From Nannochloropsis salina CCMP1776 (lineage: Eukaryota; Sar; Eustigmatophyceae; Eustigmatales; Monodopsidaceae): a DNA stretch of 64,000 nt. The position numbers and the translations under genes were made by a program. Shown here one piece after another: positions 55,301-64,000 of the stretch. The stretch is taken from contig SDOX01000005.1 of assembly GCA_004565275.1 (NCBI GenBank), positions 1 through 64,000 of the forward strand, given 5' to 3'. Position 1 is the first letter of the stretch; every line of letters begins with the position of its first letter. Under the pieces are notes generated by a model. The model was not told the origin of the DNA. It saw only the letters and a program-made list of their open reading frames with translations, and ran no database searches.

Positions 55301-56763
55301 TTCCGCAATGAAAGCGAGGCGTTCGTAAGCTAGACAAAAGAGAAAGGGAAACAGTTGATGAAGAAGAAAGAGAAAGGGAAACACTTGACACATGAGGAAG
55401 ACCAAGTCATGCTATGAGTCGTACACGTGCTCTTTCACAGTACTTGACAAGAAAATCAATGTCAGAGAGGCTGATTTTATCCTCTCAGATAGAGTACTAT
55501 GGCTATTGTTCCCTCCACATGATAGCTATTCCCACGCACAAAGAGGACGGCAGAAAAAGAAGGGAGCAAGAGGATGGCGATATCTCTACCCGGGCGTTAC
55601 CTTTGCGGCCATTGCATTCCAGTCAAGATCAGCCTCTGTGGACCTGGGAGCCTTTCCAACAATGGTTGACGATTTGGCGATATAGCGCGAATGTGATAGT
55701 CTGAGGTTTAAAGTTTATCGCATGCCAAAGCCCGTTATCCTTTCTTCCCCCTGATACGTGAGCCTTCATGAAAGCGGAGAAATCGTTCTCGCCGTCTACC
55801 TCTCCCATTTCCATACCTCTGCATCCTCCTCGTCGCTGTCCAGCCCATTGTCATTTGTCGAAGGGATCGACGTTCCAAGATTTGCGCTGCTTTCACTCAA
55901 TTCAATACCCTCCCCCGCACCCACCGCCGGTAGGGTCTCTACCCTCAGTTCGACCTTCCCCTTCTCTAACTTATCTTCTGCCTGCTTCAAAGGCAACCAT
56001 CCAGTCCAGCTACTATGCATAGCGGGAATCTCAGGGGGTGGAATAGACGCCTGCCCAAGTACAGAGTCCTTTCCCAATCGATTCTCGTCGCGGAGGGAGA
56101 CCTCCAGGGTAGCGGTTGACAGGTCTTCAACGAGGAGCTCTGAAGTAGCTGTGGCCGGGTCTGATGAGAAAATCGGGAAGAGGTGGCCTTCAGAGACCTC
56201 CAAACTTTGGTAATCGACGAACTGCTTATTTATTCTTGAGTGCATTGACACGTAAGACCTTACCAGTCCACTCGGGCGCATTACTGTCCGGGATCGTGAT
56301 CGTTCTTCCTTGGTCATAACCCCATTTGCTTTTTACCTCCAGTAATGCGTAAGCATCCGGCATGGATCCTGAGAGAATGTAATCAGCCAACTTTGACTCT
56401 TTCGGCAGATCCTTGGCACGAAGCACTGTCACCCGCAATCGGGCCTCGAAATTCCGACGAACAGTCTCCTGACAAATTCACACCATGAGGAACCAAAGGG
56501 AAACGTCAAAAACCGCACATGTCAGGAGTTGCACCAATCAATTATACTTGGGCCTTCTAATCTTTATCTCCATTGTGACGCACCTGTGGTAGTCCCAGAC
56601 GTGTTCCACCTTGCACATTGTACCAAGTATTGATTTTTGGAGCTCCATAAACTGAGAAGGCAAAACTGGCAGTTTTAACTGCTTTCTCTACGTCGAAGAC
56701 TGCATCCTTAAGCAGATCTGACAACTTAGATGGAGGTTTTTCCTGCGTGGGAGACATAGTCAT
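52362..56763 (-). CDS. C2 domain / class 3 lipase protein, multi-exon
   Basis: Start at 56763 (MTMSPTQEKPPS) or upstream at 56847. The first exons encode an amphipathic opening and a C2 domain: LRVTVLRAKDLPKESKLADY, PDAYALLEVKSKWGYDQGRT, APEWTGK, LEVSLRDENRLGKDSVLGQ and WTGWLPLKQAE. The lipase part follows: VILVFRGTEINSLQDVMTDL (the FRGT oxyanion strand), WTAFKSIVDGAYHSLEMAV, DCSGHSLGGALASLMAHNI (nucleophile Ser in GHSLGG), GNPAFCEEFNMLLV, VNKADVVPRMPGR (catalytic Asp), EYDHFGFCVLI, RGTIPVPLNVAPEVAMGESL and DHSEISYFEAIQ. The terminal exon is KFAALIVEEQKEEKKQDA at 52362. C2-lipase class 3 proteins bind membranes in a Ca2+-dependent way and cleave acyl esters of glycerolipids; the substrate is unknown. 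An acidic Ser/Pro-rich insert separates HFGF from the last block. Confidence 0.85.
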
Positions 56764-57780
56764 CGTGCTTGATCCGTAGGAGATCGAAATAAGCTTATAA
56801 AAGGAAAGATATACTATACTGCCGTCCCTGACCTCCTCTACATGCAAATCCGATGTTTAAAATTTAACGCCCTAAAAATATCTCACCATGATTTAGGGTA
56901 AGAAAAAAAAACTTTGGTAATTTTATCTTCCAAGGTCGCCTGTAGGTGCCTAATGACCCCAGAAATGCGACCCTTTCGTGGCTAATCAAGAAAGAACTAC
57001 TTGCGGCAGTTCAAAAATTTCGAAGTCCCGAACCGGTCTCCACGCCTTCTCGTTTTTTCCGTACGTGGCTGATTTCCAGAATCCGAAAATCACGTCCATG
57101 TATCCTGACTTCGTACTTGTGTGCTTTATGACAAGTTGAATCTCAATAGTGCAGCGAGATTTGATTTTTTTTTCTTCCCGCATGTGCGATCCGCTCGGCC
57201 TATATGTCTTAAAACATTATTGCTTAGACTGTCGTTCCGGCCTTACGCCATCAAGTCTGCAGTAGAGGTGACAAAAACATTGCGAAATGTCATCTAGTAA
57301 TTTTTCTACAAGAATATAGCACAACGATCGCGTTTGAGTCGACAAAGTCACCGAGGACCTCAAAAGGAACGCACAGGGTACCGGTGGTCACCCCCATATT
57401 GTGCCTCTTAATTATTTGATACAATCTTTTGCTTTGCAATTCTATCGTATACCATACCGGGTTTAGAAATTTAAAGTATATTACAGCGATATTAGTAACG
57501 AGATTTTAAGAATAATTGGTTCTGGCTATAACGTAAGGACATCGATTCAAAGATAGGAACGTTCCCTGCACTCGTGTAGAGGAGGGAGCGAACTTAAAAA
57601 AGACAGTGCGCCTCTTATAGTTAACTTCTTTCCACTGAGCGTCATATGTATACATATATAGGAACTTTGTAAAAATGGTGTACAATTGATTTGCATTTTC
57701 AGAAACTTACTTACTCACAGCTGGACTCTCTTCATTAGATACACTTACTGTCGTGCAGAGCACGTTGAGCGAGAACTTCC
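56764..57780. promoter_or_regulatory. Divergent intergenic region of the lipase and SMP-like genes
   Basis: About 1 kb without a supported gene. It is AT-rich overall, with a TATA-like stretch (CATATGTATACATATATAGG, 57641-57662) about 120 bp before the SMP-like start. The 65-codon ORFs here lack any family resemblance. Confidence 0.5.
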
Positions 57781-58224
57781 ATGTCTTCCCCCTCATCACC
57801 TTCAGCACATCGTTTAACTGTACCTGATACGCCCGGAAGTGATCCGATGGAGACGTACACCACCAAAAATATGTTAAGCCAAGATACTGCGCACTATCAT
57901 CCGGAACAGGAGAAGGAGGACAACCTTCTCGATGTGAACGTCAATGTTGACGATGCAGCAGTGCTTACAGAGGCAGAATCAGCGATGCTTGAACCGATGG
58001 GAAAATTGGAAGGCGATAAAGGAAACAATAAGGGTGGCAGCTTGGCGGCACGTGTGCATGCAGCGGCTACAGCTGAGCCAGATCACGAAGCTGTGCTGAG
58101 GGTGACACCGGAGGAAGCTGAGCGTATTCAGGAGGCTGAGTCTCGCGTTGTAGATGTCAAGGAAAGTGCAGGAGTGCGCGAAAGGGATGCGAAAATACCT
58201 GCTGAACTTCAGATTTTTCCTTAG
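57781..58224 (+). CDS. Small SMP/LEA-like (seed maturation protein domain) protein
   Basis: An intron-free frame of 147 aa, hydrophilic throughout and without Cys or Trp. Two segments match the SMP pattern: KGGSLAARVHAAATAEPDHE and VTPEEAERIQEAESRV, in the usual spacing. The N-terminal half is acidic and Pro/Ser-rich (TPGSDPMETYTTKN). SMP-type LEA proteins are disordered until dehydration and are thought to protect proteins or membranes. In plants they occur in seeds, but the domain is also found in algae and bacteria. The cytosol is likely because no signal is seen. A TATA-like element lies about 120 bp upstream. Confidence 0.7.
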   Translation: MSSPSSPSAHRLTVPDTPGSDPMETYTTKNMLSQDTAHYHPEQEKEDNLLDVNVNVDDAAVLTEAESAMLEPMGKLEGDKGNNKGGSLAARVHAAATAEPDHEAVLRVTPEEAERIQEAESRVVDVKESAGVRERDAKIPAELQIFP

Positions 58225-58835
58225 AAGGGGGTTGAGTTGTGGAGCGCGAGAGGTAATCGATGAAAGAGCCTTTATTTGTCGATTAAACCCCACAAAGACA
58301 AGCAATTAATGAGGAAACATTTAAACAAGATATAAAAGACCATCATAACCCTAACTACAGCAAGTGATAACATCCAGACGATTTTCTTTATATGTTTGCC
58401 TACCACATTTGAGATGTATGTTGGTAAACACTGAATAGATATATTTATTGACAAGCGAACAGCTAAACGCAAAGAACCTCTCTCACTTTTCGTACTGCAG
58501 CTTGACAGTTACTTATTCTCCCATATGCTCTGAAATGAAAGCATGAATGTAAAGTGCAGGGAGGGCGATCGATCAAGTCACGTTCAATTTCATCCATAAC
58601 CGATGCGCGCATCGAGAGGACAAAAGGACATTATTTTCCCAACCGTACCGGAACCCAATCGGATATAACATCTGATTTATAATAGCAGACGTCTTACGAA
58701 TATTATAAATTTACTTTTCAACATGTGAGCGCGAACGCTTTCACATCTCTTTATCTTTCGCTACACACAATGTCTCGTGTTCGGTAGTAGATATATCCAT
58801 TTTCCTCGACATCTTTTCACCGGGGAGGAAAGACA
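58225..58835. other. Intergenic region
   Basis: AT-rich 3' flank of the SMP-like gene and of the small minus-strand ORF. A 9-base AACCCTAAC at about 58346 is too short to call telomeric. No gene, repeat or RNA seen. Confidence 0.4.
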
Positions 58836-58976
58836 TCAGACGCTTGATGCCTCAGTACTTGTGGAAGGGCAACCGCAACATGTGCGGCAGGGGCAACAAA
58901 AGATAACCACCACGAAATCGAGTATCGCTCTACAGATTTTGAATGGGAAGCAAAGAACATCACCAATAACTCCCAT
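58836..58976 (-). CDS. Candidate 46-aa Cys-rich membrane micro-protein
   Basis: The ATG at 58976 opens MGVIGDVLCFPFKICRAILD, then a hydrophobic segment with clustered cysteines (FVVVIFCCPCRTCCGCP) and a Ser/Thr tail ending TEASSV. One hydrophobic segment next to a CCPC/CC patch suggests a small membrane protein that could be palmitoylated or bind metal. No homologue is recognised. The ORF also continues upstream in frame, but that part lacks protein-like composition. Short ORFs arise by chance, so this is only a candidate. Confidence 0.35.
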   Translation of the reverse strand: MGVIGDVLCFPFKICRAILDFVVVIFCCPCRTCCGCPSTSTEASSV

Positions 58977-60303
58977 GTTTGTGTGACGAATGCCTCGTGT
59001 AGTGAGGTAGCTGCTTGGATTCTGTAAGATGTTTTCCACGAAAAAGTGTGCGAGGATGTGTGGTGAAGTTCTTGAAGCACTTACTTATGCGAAAAGCGAT
59101 TAGGCAGGTATTTAAGTGTTTGAGCTTCCCTGAACGAATGTTCAACATGCCTACAAACAACTCCTTACATTTCACTGGTACAAGATAGAGTAACATCGGT
59201 CAATCACCCATCATGAAAAAGTTGATGCCACATGGGACATTCCCAGAAGGCTTTTTCCCACGGGACATAGCCATGACGCTGAACTTTCCCCTGCAAGCCG
59301 ACTACAAGAGGGTTCTAATTCAAACTTCACCCTTTCTATTACATACATTGCCCCTGTTACCATTGCATACTTACTTACACTGCACGCAGATATGATTAGG
59401 ACGCACAAAAGACATAACCTCCTGGCTGCTTGCTTGCGATCGCCGGACGCTGTTGCTGGTTTCCCTCGGGGAAAAATCCTAAAGCATGTGTTACGTCGAA
59501 CGACCACAATTTGTTTTTGATAAAGGATCAAAACGATACAGATGTTATGCACCCTAGGAATAATGGTGTGGAGATGTTTTATGGCATGAAATGCCGTTTT
59601 GTTGTTTTTATGAGCCTTTGCAAGGTGCCTGCTGACGAAACGAGGAGGTCGCTTCTGCACCCTTGATAACTGTGACGCATGCAGTTTGTTCAACTCGCGG
59701 GACCCGTGCAGAAGAATTTCCCAGAGTCTAAAGTCGCGCTTTCAGTGCCTACCAATTATTCAGCGGGATTTTCATCGATAAACTCCCGTCGTGGACATAA
59801 AATTTCTCAACAAAATTATTGTGTTGTCTTAGTGAGCTGAATTCTTTGGTCTCCCATGAACCACGGTGGGGTGAAGACGTTGCGTACCAGAGTGATGGCT
59901 GGGCATTGACTACAAAAGCAAACTGCAGCCACGAGTTCGGGAGAAAAGAAGCAAAAAGAAGTAGTCTTCCTCCTTGCGCTGACTCTTGCATTCATTTCAT
60001 CTTTCAGTAAATGATTGATCACGAGTTATAACTAAGCATCGGAAAGTGTTTGAACACTTCCATTTTTGAACTTGATTCATATTTCCAACGCGCGTAGCTC
60101 ACGTCGTACGGTCAAGACCGTGACTTCCTCGGCATTCAACACAAAAAGTTGGCCAATATCTCCTCCATTATAGCTTTGATATCAGGCATACGGAGAGCTT
60201 AGCGCTGTCGTAACCTGTTATGCCAGCGAAGCAGCCTCTTGCATTTATGGTGACCTCTTAACTCTGTTTGTCGACTCATCACCCTCACCAGTTCTTCCTC
60301 CTC
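58977..60303. other. Intergenic region, 1.3 kb
   Basis: Upstream of the micro-protein and downstream of the coiled-coil gene. The largest ORF (59693-59211, minus) is basic and Cys/His-scattered, without domain or splice support. No RNA gene or repeat was recognised. Confidence 0.4.
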
Positions 60304-63300
60304 CTACTTCTTTTCTTTGCCCTGCAGCGTCTCCACATTTTCTTCGCCGTCCGACTCAGGATCGAAGGCACGCCTTCCCTCATACACTTTTTGCCTCTTT
60401 GATTCACACTCCACCGCGAATTTTCCTGCGCTATTCCTCCTCGCTTCCTCCACATTATTTCCTTCACGTCCATCTTCCATTATGACAGCACTTTCTTCCT
60501 CCTCCCCCTCCATCTCACCCTCTTCGTTTATCAGATCCAATCCCCTCCCCCCCCTCCTTCGCTTCTGCACCCCCTCCCTCTCCCGTCCGCCTTCCCCTGC
60601 TTCCCCTTCTGCCTCGCATGGGGAACCCGCCGCTGAGAGCTGGGTCGGCGCTTGTGGGTGTTGTTGTACTTGGGTCATTGGGCTGGAGGGAGACGGGCGA
60701 AAGCATTGAAGTGGTACCTGTAGGTGCGATTCCACAGAAGAAAGGAGGGTGGCAGAGGCGACTTGCCACTCTTTGAAAGATTCGAGCGCTGCCCGTTGCC
60801 CCGTCTGGGGTAGGACGATCAAAGAGAGGAGGGAGGATGAATGTGAGTGTGTGGCGGACAGACGTGGACCGAGAGCTCTCCCCTTGCTAGACTTCTCTCT
60901 TTCTCACTTTCCGTTATCTCTTGGGTCGTCTCCTCGATATTGCTTTTTCCTTCTCCACGCTATCAACCCACCTCCAGCTGCGAGACTCGGTCTCGCAGAA
61001 CACGCGCTTCCTCCTCTACCCCCTCCTTTCTCTTGTCCGCTGCTGCGAGATCTGCGAGCAGCTGAGCCTCTTTCCCTTGAAGCGATGCATGGGATGATTG
61101 CAGTAGGCCCACCTCCTCCACAGAGGCATCTACAGCGGCTTGAAGGACGGAGGCGCGGGAGGTGAGGGAGTTTAGGTCCCTGCACGAGGAGGGAGGACGT
61201 GGAAGGACAGCAAAGGAGGGGATTTAAAGGTGTTTTTCGCTGACGATGCGCACGCTTTCACGCCGGATATCTTCATCTGTCTAAACTCGGCGTCATGTCG
61301 TAAAGTTTATCGTGCTTGTAACGGCACCGACTCATGTGGCATGGCATGAGTTTCTGGATCCTTCCCTGCTACCCCCTCTCGACCCCTCTTACTTGATCTT
61401 GGCCTCCAACTCCTCCCTTGTCTCCTTCGCAAGTTGCTGTGCCGCGAGCTTTTCTTCAAGGAGGCGCTCGTGCTTGACCGCATGCTAAGCAGGTGTAAAG
61501 AGAGACCCAAAGCCGACAAGGTTAAATTAAATAAATTAAATTAAACAGCTTAAATTTGGAAAGAAAGGATTTAATGTAAGCGGATAAGTAACCAGATCGA
61601 AGCTACGGGGAGGGGCAGGGAGGGAAGCGAAGGTGAAGGAAAGGGAGGCAGCGAGGAAGAGGAATGGAGGGAGAGGACGAGGGAGAGGGAGAAAGCGAAG
61701 GACGCACCCCTTGCAGGCGATCGAGCTCCTTACGCTTGCGTTCTATCTCCTCTCTCTGGTTTTCTACGATTGTCCTCAGCTCCATCACCTCCCCTTTGAC
61801 GGCCTCGTGACCTGCGAGGACTGTCAGGAGGGAAGAAGGGGAATGCCGATCGATGATGAGAGGTATGGGAGAGTGGGCTGCAGACATGTGGCAAAAGGGA
61901 TCTTAAGTTGACCATCGCCAAGTCAATTATATGTTTGAGAGCCCTTACCAACCGCAGCGACACTCAGGACGCACCTTACATCCCACAACACCGCCTTTCA
62001 CACCCGAAAGCCTCAGCCTTTGCTGATGCTTCAACTTCCCACCCTTTCCTAAAAAACGTACCGTTGTTGTTCTCATCCACAAGCCGTTGGGCTTCCTCTT
62101 TTTCTTCCCGCGCCTGCCGAAGGTCCAGGCTGACCCGATGCGCCTCCTCTTCCAGCGCCATGCATGACTTTTTCAGGTCGTTCAGCTGGCCGTGGGAGAG
62201 AAAACAAAAATCAGGAGATGAATACGGTCCGGGGGGGGGGGGGGATTGGTTGAAAGATGATGAAACTTTGCTTGGATCGACCCAAAGTGAGCCGGGAATA
62301 TATTGCAGAAAAATGCCTACTCCTGACCTTTCCCTCCAAGCTCTTTGCCCGGCCACTTTCTTTCTCGAGCGCTGTATTCATCCGTTCCCGCTCCCGACGC
62401 TCAGCGGCCAGAGACCCGCCCAGCTCTGCCACCTGGGAATGGAGGCAGGGGACAAAGGTAAGAAATGATGGGAATGGACATGAAGGAAGGACAGGCTGAC
62501 TCGATACATCGTTGCGCGACCCGCTAAGGCCAATCCTATGCGTCCCACCATAAGCAGGAGCATAAGACATTCATTGGAAGAAGAGTCCCTGCGTACCTTT
62601 CCCTCTAGCTCCACTTTGTCCTGTTGGAGTTCGGCGACCGAACATTCCCTCTCCTGAAGCCGGAGACGCAGCCCCTCCAAAGAGCTTTCCAGAGCCGTCA
62701 CTTCCTTCCGTGCGGCAACAAGGGCCGTTTCCTCCTCTTTTCCACGCTCCTCTTTCCCTATTTGGTCCGTCTCGGCGGTCTCAAGTGCGGCTAAGACGGA
62801 AGTAAATGTTCCGTAGTACGTGGATGAACAGACACGCTTCCTTGAAGGTCACAATGGCTCACTTCCCTTCTCAGCCCCTCTCCCGCCCCGTCATAAGGCG
62901 ACAGGAACTGACCAAACAACCACCAACCCTCACCGCTTAGTACTCGCACACGCGCCCATACCCACCTCGAACAACAGCCAGCTCCTCCTCCAATTTCGAG
63001 AGTGCTGTCGTGTGACTCGCCTCCTGCTCCCGACGCGCAGCTTCCAGCGACTGCCCACAGACGGAACGGTTTTGACATTTCAATTGCGCACAGAGCGAAC
63101 ATGTGAGTCTTTATAATCACGCATATATTGGCACGTCCTCTTCTCGACCCGCCTCCCGCCTCAGCACTACACCCACCGCCCGCCACATTAGTAAGCCGGT
63201 CTCCCTCGGCAATTTCCGGCGTTATCTCCTTGTGGCCTCCGCCCTACCATCTCCCCCCCCCGTGTTCCCTCCCTACCTGTACTTTGGCCTTGGCCTCTTG

Positions 63301-64000
63301 CCCTTCCGCCTCCAGGGCCTTGACTTGCTCCTCAAGCTCCACATTCCTCCTCCTCGTCTCCTCCAGCACGCCGCCGCCCTCCCCCGGCCCACGCGTGGGC
63401 GGGACGGAGGGGCCGAGAGAGGGCTTGGCGGAGGGAGCGGTGTTCAGAGCTCGTGCATAGCTAGCTTCCTGCGAGGCGACGGAGATAAGTCGGGTAAGTA
63501 CAACCCACCCTTTTCCCTCCCTTCCCCCCTCCCTCCCGTGGCTCCTCTAACCTGACTTTCTACTCCAGACTTTCAATCCCTTCCCTCAATTGCTTCTCCC
63601 TTATTTCTTGGCCCCAGAAGCGGTCAGACACAGCTTTTCCTTCCAATTCATGTACGTCCTCCCTCCTCCCTCCTCCCTCTTCCCCCCTTTATTCCCATCT
63701 TTCCCTCCCTCCTTCCTTCCCTCCCTCCCTCCCTCCCTCCTCACATCGTGCCTCCGGGCCCTATAAGCCATGTCTGTGTATCCCTCCTTCTCCACTTTAT
63801 ACAGATAAGAGAGTGCCGGCTTATGGGTGTCCCGCGGCCGATACAGCGTGACGAGGTCGCCGTCCTAAGGGGAGGGCGGGAGGGAGGGCGGGAAGGAGGA
63901 AAGCAGCCCGGAGGCGAGGAGGAGACGTGAGTGTGCAAGATACACAGGGACGGTCTCGTGAGGCTTCGGAGAAGAAGAATAGATCGCAAGACGCAACACA
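60304..64000 (-). CDS. Long coiled-coil protein, partial (5' end beyond the window)
   Basis: At least nine exons on the minus strand are rich in heptad-type helix: DGDLVTLYRPRDTHKPALSY near 63850, ETRRRNVELEEQVKALEAEG, REQEASHTTALSKLEEELAV, ALESSLEGLRLRLQERECSV with VAELQQDKVELEGKV, VAELGGSLAAERRERERMNT, LNDLKKSCMALEEEAHRVSL, AVKGEVMELRTIVENQREEI, ERLLEEKLAAQQLAKETREEL and SLQGKEAQLLADLAAADKRK. The last exon (60822-60304) is disordered, Gln/Pro then acidic, and ends with a basic, phosphorylatable tail (FDPESDGEENVETLQGKEKK). Introns are pyrimidine-rich and some exon edges are unclear. Such a protein could be a cytoskeletal, Golgi or centrosomal tether. No motor or catalytic domain is visible inside the window. 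Confidence 0.65.
62231..62244 (+). repeat. Poly-G tract in an intron
   Basis: A run of 14 G (62231-62244) in an intron of the coiled-coil gene. It is a slippage-prone homopolymer, and its exact length may be unreliable. Confidence 0.8.
63658..63741 (+). repeat. CCT/CCCT pyrimidine microsatellite
   Basis: A run dominated by CCTCC and CCCT units, ending in six CCCT copies (about 63713-63738), inside an intron of the minus-strand coiled-coil gene. Similar CT-rich stretches occur through 43-49 kb and 60-64 kb on the plus strand, i.e. the template of minus-strand genes. Confidence 0.8.

Noticed and set aside
58340-58360. AACCCTAAC as a third telomere-like tract
   Set aside because: Only one and a half units; expected by chance in a 64-kb window.
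59211-59693. 160-aa minus-strand ORF
   Set aside because: Basic, with irregular composition, no recognisable domain, no supported neighbours or splice context.

Overview
The window is one end of a nuclear chromosome. It opens with about 203 bp of uninterrupted CCCTAA telomere repeat and then runs into gene-dense sequence. Genes have short spliceosomal introns (GTRAGT-type donors, CAG/TAG acceptors, mostly 100-250 bp), compact intergenic gaps, and both head-to-head and tail-to-tail neighbours. The TTAGGG telomere, the PTxxPT-rich secreted protein, the pseudouridine glycosidase-kinase fusion and the Zn2Cys6 regulator with a long downstream domain suggest a photosynthetic stramenopile, possibly a eustigmatophyte of the Nannochloropsis type. 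That is an inference from gene content, not a demonstrated identity.

Region 1 (1-8.4 kb) is subtelomere. Reading splice sites on the minus strand turns what looks like a mess of overlapping short ORFs into one intact eight-exon gene (3911 to 939). It encodes a secreted protein with a PT-rich linker and seven Asp-box (BNR) repeats. Six of the blades are each encoded by one symmetric phase-0 exon, in a roughly 275-bp exon-plus-intron tandem array that starts about 700 bp from the telomere repeats. A frameshifted paralogue of its first exon lies at about 6.1-6.9 kb. Between and beyond them are short tandem duplications, degenerate palindrome-bearing repeats and two tiny inverted telomere-like tracts.

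Region 2 (8.4-32.8 kb) carries housekeeping and regulatory genes. They are a fucosyltransferase-like Golgi enzyme, an EEP-fold nuclease/phosphatase, the pseudouridine-5'-phosphate glycosidase/PfkB kinase fusion, a four-helix membrane protein, a very-long-chain 3-hydroxyacyl-CoA dehydratase, a GNAT acetyltransferase, an F-box-like/LRR protein, an Fe(II)/2-oxoglutarate dioxygenase, a Zn2Cys6 transcription factor and an uncharacterised ER-targeted acidic protein.

Region 3 (33-64 kb) holds longer, intron-rich genes. They are an M1 zinc aminopeptidase with complete catalytic motifs and a HEAT-like tail, an ethanolamine-phosphate phospho-lyase-type class III aminotransferase, two neighbouring propeller-plus-BTB genes (Kelch-BTB and WD40-BTB, both plausible CUL3 substrate adaptors), a C2-lipase class 3 protein, a small SMP/LEA-like protein, a tiny Cys-rich membrane ORF, and a coiled-coil gene running off the right edge. 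I recognised no rRNA, CRISPR, transposase, reverse transcriptase or capsid-type gene. Splice models were read by eye; those whose exon lengths close in frame are stated, and others are marked approximate.
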